Source: Galerina marginata
Lineage: Eukaryota > Basidiomycota > Agaricomycetes > Agaricales > Galerinaceae
Length of the DNA: 64,000 nucleotides
Direction of reading: 5' to 3'
Assembly: GCA_023014335.1 (NCBI GenBank)
Contig: JAECYW010000014.1
Coordinates: forward strand, 744,001-808,000
Below, piece by piece: positions 8,792-21,757 of the stretch. Positions within the stretch are counted from its first letter, which is position 1. The number at the start of each line of letters is the position of its first letter. A program made the translations under genes and the position numbers. Under the pieces are notes generated by a model. It was given only the letters and a program-made list of their open reading frames with translations, was not told the origin of the DNA and ran no database searches.

Positions 8792-11700
8792 CAAAAGGAA
8801 ATATCACGCGACAGCGATGTTTTTAAGCGCGTTTGAGCCTCTGCAGAGGGATTTAAGTTGAGCTACGCGTCATGCACCATGAGTCTTCGAGTTTATAGGC
8901 TGTTCCCCAGGACGTTTTTGGTATTTGTTCACTGGCAGGCATCGAAATTAACTCCATTGGTCGATCGAACGGCCATTGATTTGCGAGTCACAATATACCG
9001 ATCCTTCCTATTTGTGATTATGAAGGACGCTGTGCCGAAACGGTACTTTCAAAGCATTTTTGATTGAGAACCCGCGAGGATGCCTTGTTTCATCTCGTAC
9101 TTGTGAATGTGGTTATTACAGCCTGGTCGTGACTTCGGAGAAGTGCTCGAATGGAAGTGGGGTTGTGCTTTGTGACGTTATTGTCAGATCTATGGGCTAA
9201 ATGAAAGCATGGAGGATGGGAGCCACCTCCGCAGAAGCCAGGGTAGTTGTTGGTTATCAATAATAACGAGTTCTCTTCCTGTCAACTCGCTATGATTGTG
9301 CACGTTTGGATCAAATGGGTTGCTAAGAACAATTAAGCTTATGATATGACGGAAACAACGCATTCCTTTGCACCTAAAGAAAATGAAATTCTATGCCCTA
9401 TACCCGATTCCGCGCAATCGCCTTGAGGCCATTCAGATGCACCTTAGATGGGTTACCACGAGGGAGCGCATAGAGTGTACGAATCCTGAACTACAACAAG
9501 AGTGGAATATTAGTGAACAAGAAAGCAAAAAAGCAAAATTTAGGCGCACCCTTAAAGGCCAACATAACCTACAACGCGGCCTGAACGTCACATTCCGTCG
9601 CAGGTGCGTAGTTCATGTCATTTGACATGATTGGACAACTTCATGAGGTTACGTCTTGTTCCGAATGATAATGCATGATGCGGTGAAGCATGTCTTCGTC
9701 ATGTTTGAACACGGCCAACAGTGCTATGTAACAGTCAAAGTAAGACTGACTCGGAGACGAAGAGCATTTTAATAGCAAGTCCGGGTTATAAAAACAGTTG
9801 TGGCATTATTTTCCCTCGAAAGTCCTTTCCTGGCTCGACACTGTGATCTAAAATCCGGATGTTTGGTCCAAGCAAGGCAGAGAGAGAGCCGCAAGACGCG
9901 CGCAAGGTGGTAGAGCAATGACGAGAGGCTGGAAGCAACGAACGAGTCCGAAAGCACAAACAAATTCTTGTACAGCCACTGATGGGATCTGACATAATAT
10001 CTACATTCCCTTGCTCTTGATCTGCTCCAGCCTCAGCCTCCTTCCTCTTTCTCCTGAACCTATGGCCATTTTCCAATACCAATTGCCGTGACTTTTGACA
10101 GTCAGGATGCTATAATACAAAAACGGCCGTTGAAAACACCTCCCAGCTCGACATGTTCAAATCAAAATCAAATCAGACCATTCCACCACATGGGGAGGCC
10201 GGGAAATGGAATCGCCTTCCATCAACCCTAGGTAAGTGTTTGTTGCGTTAACCGTGAAAAATGACATGAGCTTCAAAGGTACGGGCGTCTACTGGGATTA
10301 GGGTGCTGGTGTCCCTCAGCTTCGGGATGTCAGTGCCTTGCAAAGATTTCAGGCATTCGTACACCGTAACTTCTGCGATATACGCCCCATGGAGTGGTAG
10401 AGATATTCCTTGAAACAGTATGACTCGTCCTCTGGTGATGGACCACAGCATTGTGGGACTGTGTGCTCTTTCGGCGACTTCCTTCTGACGGTGACCGGTG
10501 AGAGCGGCGATTGTTCGTTGTGTCTTTGATCCTATTAACTCCAGTGGGTCTTTGCTCTTGCTTTTTCGCGTCCTAATGTGCTCTTTTGCTATAAACGACC
10601 TTTCTTTCCCGCCTCCATGCTTCTTTCCCATCATTTACGCCTTCCTTCTGGTCATTCCTGCTCTTGAGTCACCGACTCCTTGCTTCCCAGCTACCCTGGA
10701 CTGGCAGCCCAACTTCTGCAAGTGATCTGACTGTTTATGTCCTTCATGATGCCCGATAACACGCAGCTATAAACGCGAGAATCAGCTTACTCCAACCAGC
10801 TGTTTTCAGATCTGTGACCCGTCAGAAGACGAGAAATGACATACCAATTCCCAACTCGACATGTGGAGGTGGATATTCGATGTTGATAAACCCTTCTAAC
10901 GTCGATAGGCGCCTACTACTGGATCTGTCAGATAACTGAATGTGAGGCTTCTGATGCTTTAGGTTATTTCCGGGTAGGTCGTGATTATGGATACTGATAG
11001 GACACTGGGTAGTCCTTGATAAACGGATGGCTCTTTATGCCAATTTTTTTTGCGCGTTTGCTTCGCGACTCGTTAAGCTATTCTTGTTTTCTGGGATCCA
11101 GCAACTGTTCCGTCTTCTTCAGTCAGAGGAATCCTCGCGGTATATTGGATCCGCCATCACAAGGGATATCTATTCGCGGCAACGGCACCGCTCTCCATTT
11201 TTGGGATAACAAGTACAGGTACTATGAAGCTGGCGAACTTGCTTTTCCCCGGCCATTCGAATGAGCTTAATTGGGAGTGAACACATTCTAGGAAAGCTCC
11301 GACACTTCAGTCTCGGCCGCACAAAATCTACGGGGGCGCTTCTTCGGGTAGTTTCCAAACACTTTCGGATACCTACAAGGCGGAACTGTTTTTCGATGAA
11401 ACTTTGAAAGGCATCAAAAATTTCTGGCCAACGAATCGATTTCTCAACAGCCAAACTCTCTCTGCCCGAGGAAAATGGCTTCACTGGCCAATTCTTACTT
11501 CTCTCTCTCTCTGGAATTGACTCTTATAAAATTTCACAAGGTACAGTAATCGAAATCGAAATTCAATGAGTCAACTCGGCCGTATTAAGGTGTCCTTCCA
11601 ATTTGTGCAGAGTTAAAAGAGTCGAGGACTGGCGCCGAGGGGACGCTAGGGTTCGTCACAGCCATTTTAATCCCGTGGAGATTGTTGGAGAGATAAGCGA

Positions 11701-11884
11701 AAATGCAAAGGGGGACCGGATGAGACAGCAACATAACACGCGGATCTAGTAGAAGCAGAGGATCCTAGGAGGCATATGACAGCATATGACTTGATTATCG
11801 ATGGTGAGATTTCCCTTTGGATCGTACAATTCAACTCCCCATTTGTTTATCAACCGCTGCGTATAAAACCTGGGCTAAAAAGGT
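8792..11884. other. Gene-poor stretch
   Basis: Three kilobases without a supportable gene. The longest frames (for example minus 10634-10248, 128 codons, and minus 11484-11170) have no recognisable domain, signal peptide or consistent splice partners. This may be decayed sequence or regulatory DNA. Confidence 0.4.
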
Positions 11885-12418
11885 ATGAAGCTTCTTGTTT
11901 CGAACAATCGCAGAAGATTGCGAACTCATCTCTCGATTCCCTCTAGAATTTCGCTCTTCGACTTTGACGAGGACTTGAATGTGCTATACGGAACATCTGA
12001 CAAGAGTGTATGGTTGTGGTGCTACCACTGGCCGTATGAATGGCCCTCCTGGAGCCAATTTATTTCAAGCTGTTTCTACTACCGACAACGTCACCTGTGA
12101 TATAAAGAAAAGAGCACTCTTCGCTTACGCCACCTACAGTGATCAATGCAGGAAAAACCGCCAACAACAGCTTGATTTTGGTGCTTGGACAAACCAAACT
12201 GGGGTCGTGACTTGCGATCAAACAGCCTTGTATATGGCGACGTGGAGGAGTACCCGTCATTGCCTCTCTACAGGGTTGAACGGCATCAGCAGTTGCCAAC
12301 GACAGGGAACATGGCATCCTTATCCAAGGGCGCCCGGAGTATTTCAGGGTGGAATGCCTTCTTTTCCACTCAATCCCTGGTGTGCCAAATTTTCAATGTT
12401 TTAAGTATTAACCACTGA
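11885..12418 (+). other. Possible gene remnant
   Basis: A run of open frame from 11979 contains GCGATTGRMNGPPGANLF and further Cys-containing sequence with potential N-glycosylation sites (NVT, NQT), which looks more protein-like than its surroundings. I cannot assign a family or build a complete model with a convincing start. It may be a fragment of a secreted protein gene. Confidence 0.2.
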
Positions 12419-12819
12419 TGAAATGCTTGGTCTTGCGGGTGAATCTTCATAGATGGAAATTTTGTACAATGAAGTTCTCGCTTGGATCTCGCCTGACAAT
12501 ATGGTTCATGTTTACCGACCGGCAGTAGGACGCATCCCAATTCATTGCCTATTTCAATTTTCCGTCACCGTCCTCCCCCTTCGATTATCCTTCTCTTTCC
12601 CTTTTTCGCTGGCAAGGTTTAATCAAAAAATAAAACAAAATAAGTAGATTCTGAGAGGGCCGTTGACTTTCCTGTAACGTTCATATGACCTTATGTAATA
12701 TTTACTCTACATGTCATGTGCTTGTAAACAAAGTTCGTGGGAATACTTAGGTTGACTCGTTGAAATGTAAGGTCCGCTATCAGTTAGACTCACCATCACG
12801 TAGACAAGGCTACTTGTTC

Positions 12820-14021
12820 ATGACCACCATGTCGAATTCCCGCTCTGTTTTAATTGCCGTGACGAGCGCTGCAGCTGTCGGGTATTCTATATACTTCCTG
12901 GTTCGTCGACTGTCTCCATCGCTGGGTTTCTTTCACTCAAAAGAACTATCCAACGCGAGTCGTGAAGGTCAAAATAGCTCGAGATTAACAAGCTATACTG
13001 GTAAACCTCACTTGACCATCTCATGCATGAGTAATTAAACCATGCCTCTAGGTCCAGTCTTTTTCAAGCCTCCCGATGCCAGGGAGGTAGCGATTTACGA
13101 GATCCTTGGATCGCACCCTTGCATCGTCAAATACCTCGGTACTGATGCTCAGACTGGGGAAATCATGCTTCCATCCCTTGATAATGGAGACCTCCTCTTT
13201 CACCTAAGAACCCATTCTGGTGTCCCACTTGCGACTCGACTGACTTGGGCTATCGAAATCGCCCAAGGAGTCGCTCATCTACATGCTCGGGACGTCATTT
13301 GGGCTGACCCTCATCTCCAAAATGTGCTTCTGACCGATGATTACCATGCCGTCCTGTGTGATTTCGGAATCTCTGTTTATCAGGCACCTTACTCCTACAA
13401 GTTCAGCAGAGGCCCTCCACCAGTGTACGCTTGCCCTCTCGGATACGGCGCACAGACACCGAGAAGCAAAGACATTTTTGGATTGGGTGTGATCCTTTTT
13501 GTCCTCCTTTCTGAAAGGTTCCCATTTCATGACGATTTGTCTCCGTCACCGCCCAAGGAATTTGAAGTTATGCAAAGACATGAAGAGATCTCCTACGATG
13601 TGATTTCCCGAGATGATGGTGATTTTGAATTTGACAAATTATCTCCGGAGTTGCATCGCTATTTTGGAAATATCGTCAATAAATGCTTCGCGATTCGGTA
13701 CCAAGCAGCAGATGCATTGGTGACAGAACTCAAAGACGCGTTTTCTCAATGGCGGAAGGAAAACGAGCAGGTAAGGACCACTTCTATCTCCCCTGTCGAA
13801 TTGTCGTTGAGTTGAATGCTTGTTCAGATTCTTGTAGGTATCGATCCTCTGAATGTGGATATACCCTATCCACAACATCCAGTTCATTGTCCAATTGAAC
13901 CAGTGCAACGCCAGGTAGCTCATCACCAATTTTCGCAAATATTTCTAACAACACGTTACTCTAGTATGTCCGACCATCATGGGGTCCCCCCGTGTATATC
14001 TCGGACTTGACTCAGGACTAA
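12820..14021 (+). CDS. Membrane-anchored protein-kinase-like protein
   Basis: Four exons (12820-13000, 13052-13770, 13828-13914, 13965-14021) join in phase to 347 codons. Residues about 10-30 (VLIAVTSAAAVGYSIYFLV) form a transmembrane helix near the N-terminus. A kinase-like fold follows: FFKPPDAREVAIYEIL contributes a possible ATP-site Lys and the helix-C Glu, VIWADPHLQNVLL is the catalytic loop with Asp and Asn kept but His-Arg replaced, CDFGIS is the DFG motif, and DIFGLGVILFVLLSERFPF is the F-helix region. The glycine-rich loop is not visible; the anchor joins almost directly to the strand carrying the Lys. It may be a weak kinase or a pseudokinase of the expanded agaric kinase-like families. 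The last two small exons are inferred from splice signals. Confidence 0.75.
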
Positions 14022-15819
14022 TAGCCACCTTTGAAGCTGTAGAATATTGACTGAGGTCTGGGTTACAATGCTTGTGGATGATGGACAATCATAGACCCTT
14101 AAGTATAGCTTATGTGGATAATTAATTGTACATACCGACAATTATCAGCGGCCACCTGGGCAGACCATTATATTCCCGATGTGAGTCTCAATCTTACGCA
14201 ATGTTGTGAGACCGAGAGTCGTTACCGGTACCACTAAGTCTACAAGTGATATAATTTTTAGATATCGAGTAGGATATGCTCAACGCAAGCCTTAGCTAAA
14301 CGCTGCAAATCCTCATCACAAACCGCAGCCTGTCCATCGCACATTCCGAAGTCGATAGGCGTGACGTTTGTTTGCTTTTGGGGAAAGACCAGTTCCATTG
14401 GCAAGGCTGGCGGCCAATGTCCTTCCTACACAAATTGGCTTGAATACTTCAATTGGACATGTACCGCAACATGTCTGAATCGGCCTCGACGAGATAGAAC
14501 TAAGAGAGCACCTGTAGGTTATTTGGTAGGCCGCACGTGGATACAGCGGATTTGAAAGATCCTCGATGACCATCGAATTCAGTACCAAACGGACAGAAAG
14601 TCGGGAACTGAGTACTGAGTGCTAGTCACATAGAGAGTCTGAGCCTGTCAGTTCACTGAAGTCCCTTGTGGAGGCCAAACGAAGAGGTTCCGGTTAAACG
14701 TTAAACGATAGCCGAGGGGACAAATAAACGTCGACACACCTTCCAAACGTCAACCAACACGGAGGTCAACCATCCTCTATATTCTTGCTCTCTTCTTTGT
14801 TTATAAGCCATTAACGGCCGAATTCTCAATAATATGCCCTTCCATGTCCGATTTCTCGATAACTCAAACAAGAGATAATTCTTGAATCTTGAAGCATGCG
14901 GTGACTACGTGGATTTTGGCGCAAAAGAAGGTGGTAAAGGCTCAGCAGTGTGGATGCTGGGCGCCAGTAACGCGATCCGACCCTGACTGATTAGGTTGAA
15001 CATGTGCATGAGGAGATTGGAGGCGTTTGGCTAAAAGGATTGCGTCGGGCATATACATAGGTGCGTGCAAAGCAGCCTCCTACTAGATCATCCTCAACGC
15101 ACCACCTCCCTCTTACATATTGGCGATACATACGCTGTCCGCTAGTCATGACCAAGGCAGAACCCCCGACCTTTTTCTTTAGAATTTGCCGGTCATTTAA
15201 TATTCGGGCTGTGAAGAAGCAATTATTGCCTCTCCATCATGAAGGTGCGACGCATTCACGAGTCCTTGATTTCTTCCCTATCCTGTAAGACATACGAGAC
15301 GTAAGGCTCTAGGATCAAATATTCACTCAGAGGACTGGGTCCTTGCTTTCGTCTTTATGTTCGCTGATTCTTGCGTTTTTAACATTCCTGCAGAACTGGA
15401 TTAATTCATCCAAATTCCTCCTAAACTATTGTCCCGCCTTACAGGACCTGACTTCGGCTACTAGTCTTCCTTGTCATGACGTCACTACAATGCGGCAGTA
15501 GTATTCCCAAAAGGGTGATGGACCTGAACACCCAGACCCGCCCATACCTCTTTTTGGTTGCATTATTCCAAGCCGAGTCCCAAGGGCTCCTCTCTCAGTG
15601 GAAAAAGGAAGACTTGGTGATGGCCGGATGATAAAGTACACTGCATGAGCGCAGAGTGGGAAAGTTTATCGCCTTGCACGCGTACGTGATGCACTTCGTT
15701 GTGTATTGTTGCGAAAACGAGCCTTATCTTTTCAGGTGATCAGCTCCATGCTTCTTCTTGTTTTTCTATAAAAGAGGATCGCCTCTGACATCTTCAAGTG
15801 GTGCTACCGTCGGTGTATC
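14022..15819. other. Intergenic region
   Basis: No gene is supportable. Short frames on both strands lack motifs. The last part holds the promoter of the BTB gene. Confidence 0.5.
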
Positions 15820-17238
15820 ATGGATCCAAACTCTACCCTCAGCCAATACCAATCAGAACATTTTCACGAAAAATCCTTCAACCCAACTCCCACATTCTCA
15901 AGCTGCCAGTGGCAGGCCGCCATGGACTCAGAATATGCCACCTTGTACGATTCCTCTCCACCCAGCCCAACTTCGTCTGGCGGGGAAAGTTATCAGGGTC
16001 GCTTCCAGCCCCCAGCTACACTCGTCGGTGGCGTCCAACAAACTCAATTATTTCATCTCTGACTCTCGTTCGCAGGGTTCTCTTACCTTGCCACCTGGCT
16101 CACCTATGACAAGCGAGTCAACAGTCGACAGTCTTTATGACACTCTTGCGATCTCTACCGCTTTTCACCCTGGAGGCACCCCCGCTCCCGATACCGTATT
16201 CTCGTCCACAGATGGGGTGGCATTTTATGTAGATGCCCAAACTATCTTGCATGATTGCCCGAATGCGTTCAAGCATTACCTTTGTGCCCCACTCTCCGAC
16301 CCGCAGTATAGGATGGAGCCTATTCACCTGGACATATCCAGCACAGAGCTTAACGTCATACTGCATACTTCATACGGCACCTCCCCGGCCGCCTATTCTC
16401 CGGATATTGGAACCCTTGTGTGCGCGGTGGACCGCATGCCAGATTTTTCCCTTCTTCCTCAATCCCTCATCAGCCCTTCAACTCCAATGCATGACCTCCT
16501 CCTTTCCCATGCCCCAATACATCCCCTGGATGTGTATGCTCTCGCTGCGCATCACGGTCTATCTTCGCTTGCTGTCAGCGCATCCTCGTTCCTCCTCTCA
16601 TATGATTTGGCGACTATCACAGACGAGATGGCGGAGCGAATGGGCGCGGTTTCTTTGAAGAATCTGCTACAGCTTCATGCGGGTCGGCTCGTGTCTTTGA
16701 GGGAAATTCTTCTGCATCCTCCACACCCACATCCCCAAACAAATCAATGCTGCTTTGAAGATCAGAGAAAAGTGACGCGTGCTTGGGTGCTTATTACCGC
16801 GTACTTAGCTTGGGAAGCAAGAGCTGGTTTGTGACATGCTTGCTTCCCTTCGTTGCATTAATTTCTTTTCAGATCTATCACCCCATAGCATTCAGACCAC
16901 GTTAGGCCCGCTCTTGGAACATTTAACGTGCAAATCGTGCCACCAAGCATTGGAAGATAGGATCAAGGACGTGGTCGTGCAATGGACCTCTGTGAAGGTG
17001 AAGTTTTTAAGTCCTTTTTTTTTTCTTTCCAATTTTTGCATGCACATTTGCACGGTAAGTATACCGCAGCAAGCATGGATTTGTCGTGGATGACAAGTGG
17101 TTGATCTGCCAGAATTGCAGTTATGGTCAGGACGACCCCGCCCGTTTATTCTTCTCCAGCATCCTCCCTATTATATCTGTGCTTCCGCCGCACTGGCCAT
17201 TACCCGCGGCCACGCTTCTCTTGTCGTTGCTGACATAG
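15820..17238 (+). CDS. BTB/POZ-domain protein
   Basis: The gene is read as exons 15820-16027, about 16125-16826, 16873 to about 16995, and a last exon ending in the stop at 17238. The start MDPNSTLSQYQ is followed by a Ser/Pro-rich region, then a BTB-type segment: PAPDTVFSSTDGVAFYVDA, a helix with ILHDCPNAFKHYL, then LDISSTELNVILHTSYG and the helical MHDLLLSHAPIHPLDVYALA. The C-terminal part carries TCKSCHQALEDRIKDVVVQW, a Cys-x2-Cys segment common after the BTB fold in agaric proteins, and the last exon has KWLICQNCSYG. Fungal BTB proteins are presumed adaptors, some for cullin-3 ligases; the partner here is unknown. The first intron (16028-16124) and the last one are the weakest parts of the model. 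Confidence 0.65.
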
Positions 17239-17936
17239 TATTGTTTGTTATTTAGCGCACGATCTGATTGGTGACGAGATTGCCAGTCTGGATTCAGATT
17301 GTTACGAAGCATTCAGACAATTTGATCCTGAGGATTGAGACGGGGAGTTCTTGGGGCGTGGATATGGAGGACTGTTATTTGTTTGTATGTAGCTATACTT
17401 GACGAAACCATAGAAGTTCTTCGTCTTTCTCCAGTGGGACGAACAGTGGTTATTTGATGAAGCTTTCAGAACCCGCCGTGTTTTCTTTGAGTACTTTTTT
17501 CGTCGCTTTCTCCTATGAAACCTTTTCAAAATATCATGAGTGGGCTGAGACTGTAGGCCGTTGATATTTAGAAACAGTCCTATTACCCATTTCACAAGGT
17601 GTATATTCGATGCATAACGGACTCGCGCCAACTGCAGAACAACCAATAGGTTCATAAAAAGAGTTGTTGATATTCCGGCTAATAGTAGCAACCGACTAGT
17701 TTGGGCAAGCTATGGGCGCTTACAGCGAACTCTTCTAAATTTAACAGCTCGTGTGGACATCGGCCTGACGCTTCTCTGATTCTCGTCAGTTGAAGCACTT
17801 ATCCCAACTATTTCGAAGCTTTGACACAATATGTTGACCGAAAACTTACATAGAACTTCAATTTCGCCTTACTTTGAATAATTCCGCACAGATATATCTT
17901 ACTGACACAACATAACATGTAGGATATTCAACTATA
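17239..17936. other. Intergenic region
   Basis: Convergent 3' flanks of the BTB gene and of the minus-strand gene ending at 17937. A minus frame at 17691-17302 starts hydrophobic, but nothing supports it as a gene. Confidence 0.5.
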
Positions 17937-19058
17937 CTATTCCTGAGGGTCAGGATCATCCTTAGTAACACGAGGAAGTGTTTCCGGCTCCGTCTTTCCC
18001 CCTAGTACCTTCCGAAGCATATCCACCATAAGTTCAACCTCTTTCTCCAATGTCATTTCGACGGTCGACATCTGGTTTGGGTATCGATTGGCAGCTTCTA
18101 TTCCCGTCATTAGCTTCACAACGTCGACGGACAGCCCCCCGATCACCTCTCTTGCTATGCTGCTCTCGCGTATCAACGCTTCCAGCCTGGGCACGGCTCC
18201 CAGCGCTGCAGGTTGGACATGTTCATATCCTGCTCCGAACAACGTCGTGCCCCAGTCTTGAGCAGTGGGGTCGACATTACCCTGCTGTTGGCCTTTGGTA
18301 CGCCCTGAAGTTCGGATAATGTGTTTGAGGCTGGCATCACAACCGTCAAGGTTTGCTAGTGTTTTTGCAGTTTGGCCGTGAAACACCTTGAGGGTCTCGG
18401 TTAGGCCCTTGACCCATGCATTTATCGCATCTTGTCGTGACCGAATCATCGCCTGGAGGACCCGAGCCCGCTTCTCGCCTCTCGGAAACCCGTTAAGGGA
18501 GTCTATAATGCCAGTCAATGACCCGACCAACGTATTGTGGACTAACTGTCCAAGCCATAAGTGCAACGCGCAATAGACACGATAATATTTCTCACCGTGG
18601 ACATGTAACTCAGCTCCGACAAAGATTGGATCGTTTCCTTTGCCTGGCTGTCGTAGTCCTCAATGGCTTCCATCATCAAATCACTTTCAGGAGTCCCGAT
18701 AGCGGCAAGGCCAGCTGAGATCTTCCCAATGTCTAAGATATGACCAGTTAGATATCGAGAAACTGGTGTGTAACTTGGACGTCTTACCAATTCTATTTTC
18801 TACCATCTCAATTGGTTTAGGAAGTTTGTCTGTGAGCGGTCGGAGTGTGTGTAGCTCCCAGCTTGTCAAAATGGACGGGACCTGGGCTGTGGTCACTGGA
18901 AGGCAAATACCCGCCAATTTTGCTGTCTTCACGATAGCCTGCGGCGAGCTGGCGTTTTTGCAGAAGTCCGGTGTTATAATTCTATCCACCTGAGCGACAC
19001 CAACACAAAAAACCAAGGCGACCAAAGCCAAAGGCTGGACAACCCAGTGATGATTCAT
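17937..19058 (-). CDS. Helical secreted or membrane protein, paralogue A
   Basis: Three exons (19058-18788, 18732-18596, 18545-17937) join in phase to 338 codons. The N-terminus has a hydrophobic segment (PLALVALVFCVGVAQV, about residues 9-24), a signal peptide or anchor. The rest is alpha-helical and rich in charged residues, with paired Cys (FCKNA, GICLP) early in the chain. The family is not recognised. It has a clear paralogue on the opposite strand at 20664-21757: both contain SWELHTL, IGKIS, TPES, a TKGQQQ or RTKGQQQ segment, IRESSIA and MTLEKEVEL. The introns fall at the same places and the middle exon is 137 bases in both. The last ~20 residues are acidic and Pro-rich (KDDPDPQE). Confidence 0.75.
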
Positions 19059-20663
19059 GGCTGATAAGTTTGGTTCGTATGGAGAACTTGAACGATGAAA
19101 AGGCGGTTGGAGGGGGAATCTCTCGCAGGTAACATGGAACTAGGTATTATGGCAACATGCGGAGAACATGTGCCCCAGATCCTACGCGCATGCACACAAA
19201 ATTGGGAAGGCTGTCCTAATTTCTGGAAACGGTGTGTTGTACTTGTATCAGTCCGTGAATGAAAGGAATGTGAAGAACCTTATATGATAGGAAACACTGG
19301 AGCGGCTTGACAAGCCTCGTTTGGGTTGATACTGAAAGATAATACTACTCACACTGGTGTCAGATCTTTATTCCGAAGCGAAGATTCAGAGGAAGTTCTC
19401 CTCACAATTACAACATGGATAAACAATGGCTACGAGTAGGAGGAATCAGTGTCCTACATGTGCACCAATGACTGGGCTACGGTTTAATCGGAGGAAAGAC
19501 ATGCAATGAGAGGTCCTCTTCGTTGGTTGTTCTCTTGATGGTTCATTGGCTCCAGGAGGTATACAGACGGTCTTCGAAGTCAAGAGAATTATTCCTGTAT
19601 TTAGGCTCTTCGTTGTAAAGGCTTATAAATGAATAAATGTCAAACAAAATTGTCTCTGCAACAAAAGAACGATTGACTCACCTACATCGACCACATAAAT
19701 AGTTAGGCTAGCAATAGAGATGAGCATGGACATAAAAAAGGACGAAATTGACGAACATAAGAGTAGCACTACTGCGGTGATTTTGTCGAAGTCTTCACCT
19801 TGGCCCACAATTTTGGCATAAAGACCATGTGTCGAGGCCAACGCCTAGTATTGTCGACCCTTGTAAGAGACGCATACTAAGGGTTCAAGCTTTCAAGCAT
19901 CAATTGCGCAGCTGGCCTCAGCAATTCTTCGTTGATAAATCATCTAAGTGAACGACGAGTACTAAGCGAGATCGATAGCAGTGGTTTGAGAAAGGAATGA
20001 AAATGGTCGCAGACACGTGGGGTGTCCAAGAATAGCAGCCGACGTGACGGTTCCGCTTGCATGGACCATCACAATCCCCTCTTCCTCATCTTAAGACGCG
20101 CTCAAGCCAAAGATTGCATCCACACCGCCCACAGGTGTCGAGTTCCGCAGCCCTTCTGATCTCAATGTTATTATCCTCTCAAGTCTTAATGGCAGTACGC
20201 ACACCAACAGCCTGTGGCCATCGTGGCCAGCAGCGCTGTTCCTCGCATTCCGAAACCAACTCTTCCCAACCTCAACAAATGACATCCAAGCCCGTTACTT
20301 ATGCGAATTCATTATCAATTATTATGTCGGTTCGTTTCAAGAGGTGTACTTTCGTCGGCTGCTGATTTCGAAACTCTCTGAATGTTTAGAGTATCACACG
20401 AACCAGACTTGTCAAGATGTTCTAGCGCTTTCTATGGTAATATGGATTAGAATGAACACACTCTGTAAGGTCTTCCATCTGGAACATATTACAAGCACAA
20501 CTCACGCCTCGTCCGGAAATTACGATAGCCCTCTCGACCTCCACATGCATGCGCGAAGGATTTGCGGCACATGTTTTCCTCATGTTGTTCAAGTAAACCG
20601 CGCGAAAGATTTCTCTTCGAACGGCCTTTTCACCATTCTCTCTACGAATCGAAGTCGTCAGAC
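19059..20663. other. Divergent region between paralogues A and B
   Basis: It must carry both promoters. A minus-strand frame at 19841-19623 is very hydrophobic (VVLLLCSSISSFFMSMLIS) and ends near a GTGAG donor-like site, so a small membrane-protein exon is possible, but I could not complete it. Nothing else is recognisable. Confidence 0.4.
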
Positions 20664-21757
20664 ATGTACCGACGCCGGGCTCTTCAGCATTTAGCTTTTG
20701 TGCTTTTCGTCTTTGCTCTCGGCTTCTGGCAGCTAGACAAAATCCTAGCAACGGCCCTTTGCAGGACCAACTCATTACCGGGCCTCGTCAAAATGGCAAC
20801 CTGGGCAGGTGTCTGCCCAATGACTACGGTTTATATTCCATCATCCATGACAAGCTGGGAGCTGCACACACTTCAACTGCTAACGAGCAGACTTCCCGAT
20901 TCGGCCGAGATGATGAAAAATAGACTTGGTAAGGCGTCCAGTATACCTGTCTTCTTTCTTCGAGTCGGGGGTTGACGAGCGTCTTAGAAATCGGAAAGAT
21001 CTCAGTTGCTCTTGAAGCTATCAGGACTCCCGAAAGTCAGCGGATGAGGGAAGCTATCGATAAGTATACCGACGATGCGAAGGTGATGCTCCGATCTCTT
21101 TCGAAGCTGAACTATGCATCCACGGTAGGAAAATTATCACCTTTGTGGCATTCCTGCTTATCGATTACATAGTTAACGCACAAAACCCGTGCCAGGTCAT
21201 TAGCTGGCATTATCAAAGCCCTCGACGCACTTCCCGAAGGCGAGCGACGTCGTCGAATACTTCAGGCGGTAATTCGGTCTCGACAAAATGCGATTGATGC
21301 ATGGGTTAGAGGTCTGGAAGACGAGCTCAAGGAGCTCTACACGCAGACTATCGGGACATCAGCCGACCTTGAGGCATGCGATCTCAGCCTCACTAAGGTA
21401 ATCCGAAATTCAATGCGTACGAAAGGTCAACAGCAGGAAAGCAACACCCCCGAAGATATTGACAACTGGGAATCAATACTCTTTGAAGGAGTGCACGAAC
21501 GCATCCGCCCTGCAGCGCTGGAGGCCGTGACCAACCTGGAAGCGCTGATACGCGAAAGCAGCATCGCCCAGGACGTGGTTGGGCGACTGTCCATTGATCT
21601 CGCTAAGCTTTTGACGGGATTAGAAGCCGCACATCAATATTCAACTCAGATGTTGGCTGTCGATATGACGTTGGAGAAAGAGGTCGAACTTGTTGTGGAC
21701 ATGCTTCGAAAGCTAGGTAGTGACGTAGAGGTTGGCAGTCTTTCCCTGCAGCGCTAA
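20664..21757 (+). CDS. Helical secreted or membrane protein, paralogue B
   Basis: Three exons (20664-20928, 20988-21124, 21173-21757) join in phase to 328 codons. It starts MYRRRALQHL followed by a hydrophobic stretch (AFVLFVFALGFWQL), a signal peptide or anchor preceded by Arg residues. The chain is helical throughout and aligns with paralogue A over its whole length, with the same Cys pattern early on and the same intron phases (1 and 0). The C-terminus ends shortly after VVDMLRKLG and lacks the acidic tail of A. The function is unknown; it is possibly a fungus-specific family. The head-to-head arrangement with A suggests an inverted duplication and possibly shared regulation. Confidence 0.75.

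Noticed and set aside
20422..20775. Minus-strand open frame of 117 codons
   Set aside because: It overlaps the signal-peptide exon of paralogue B on the other strand and has no motif of its own.
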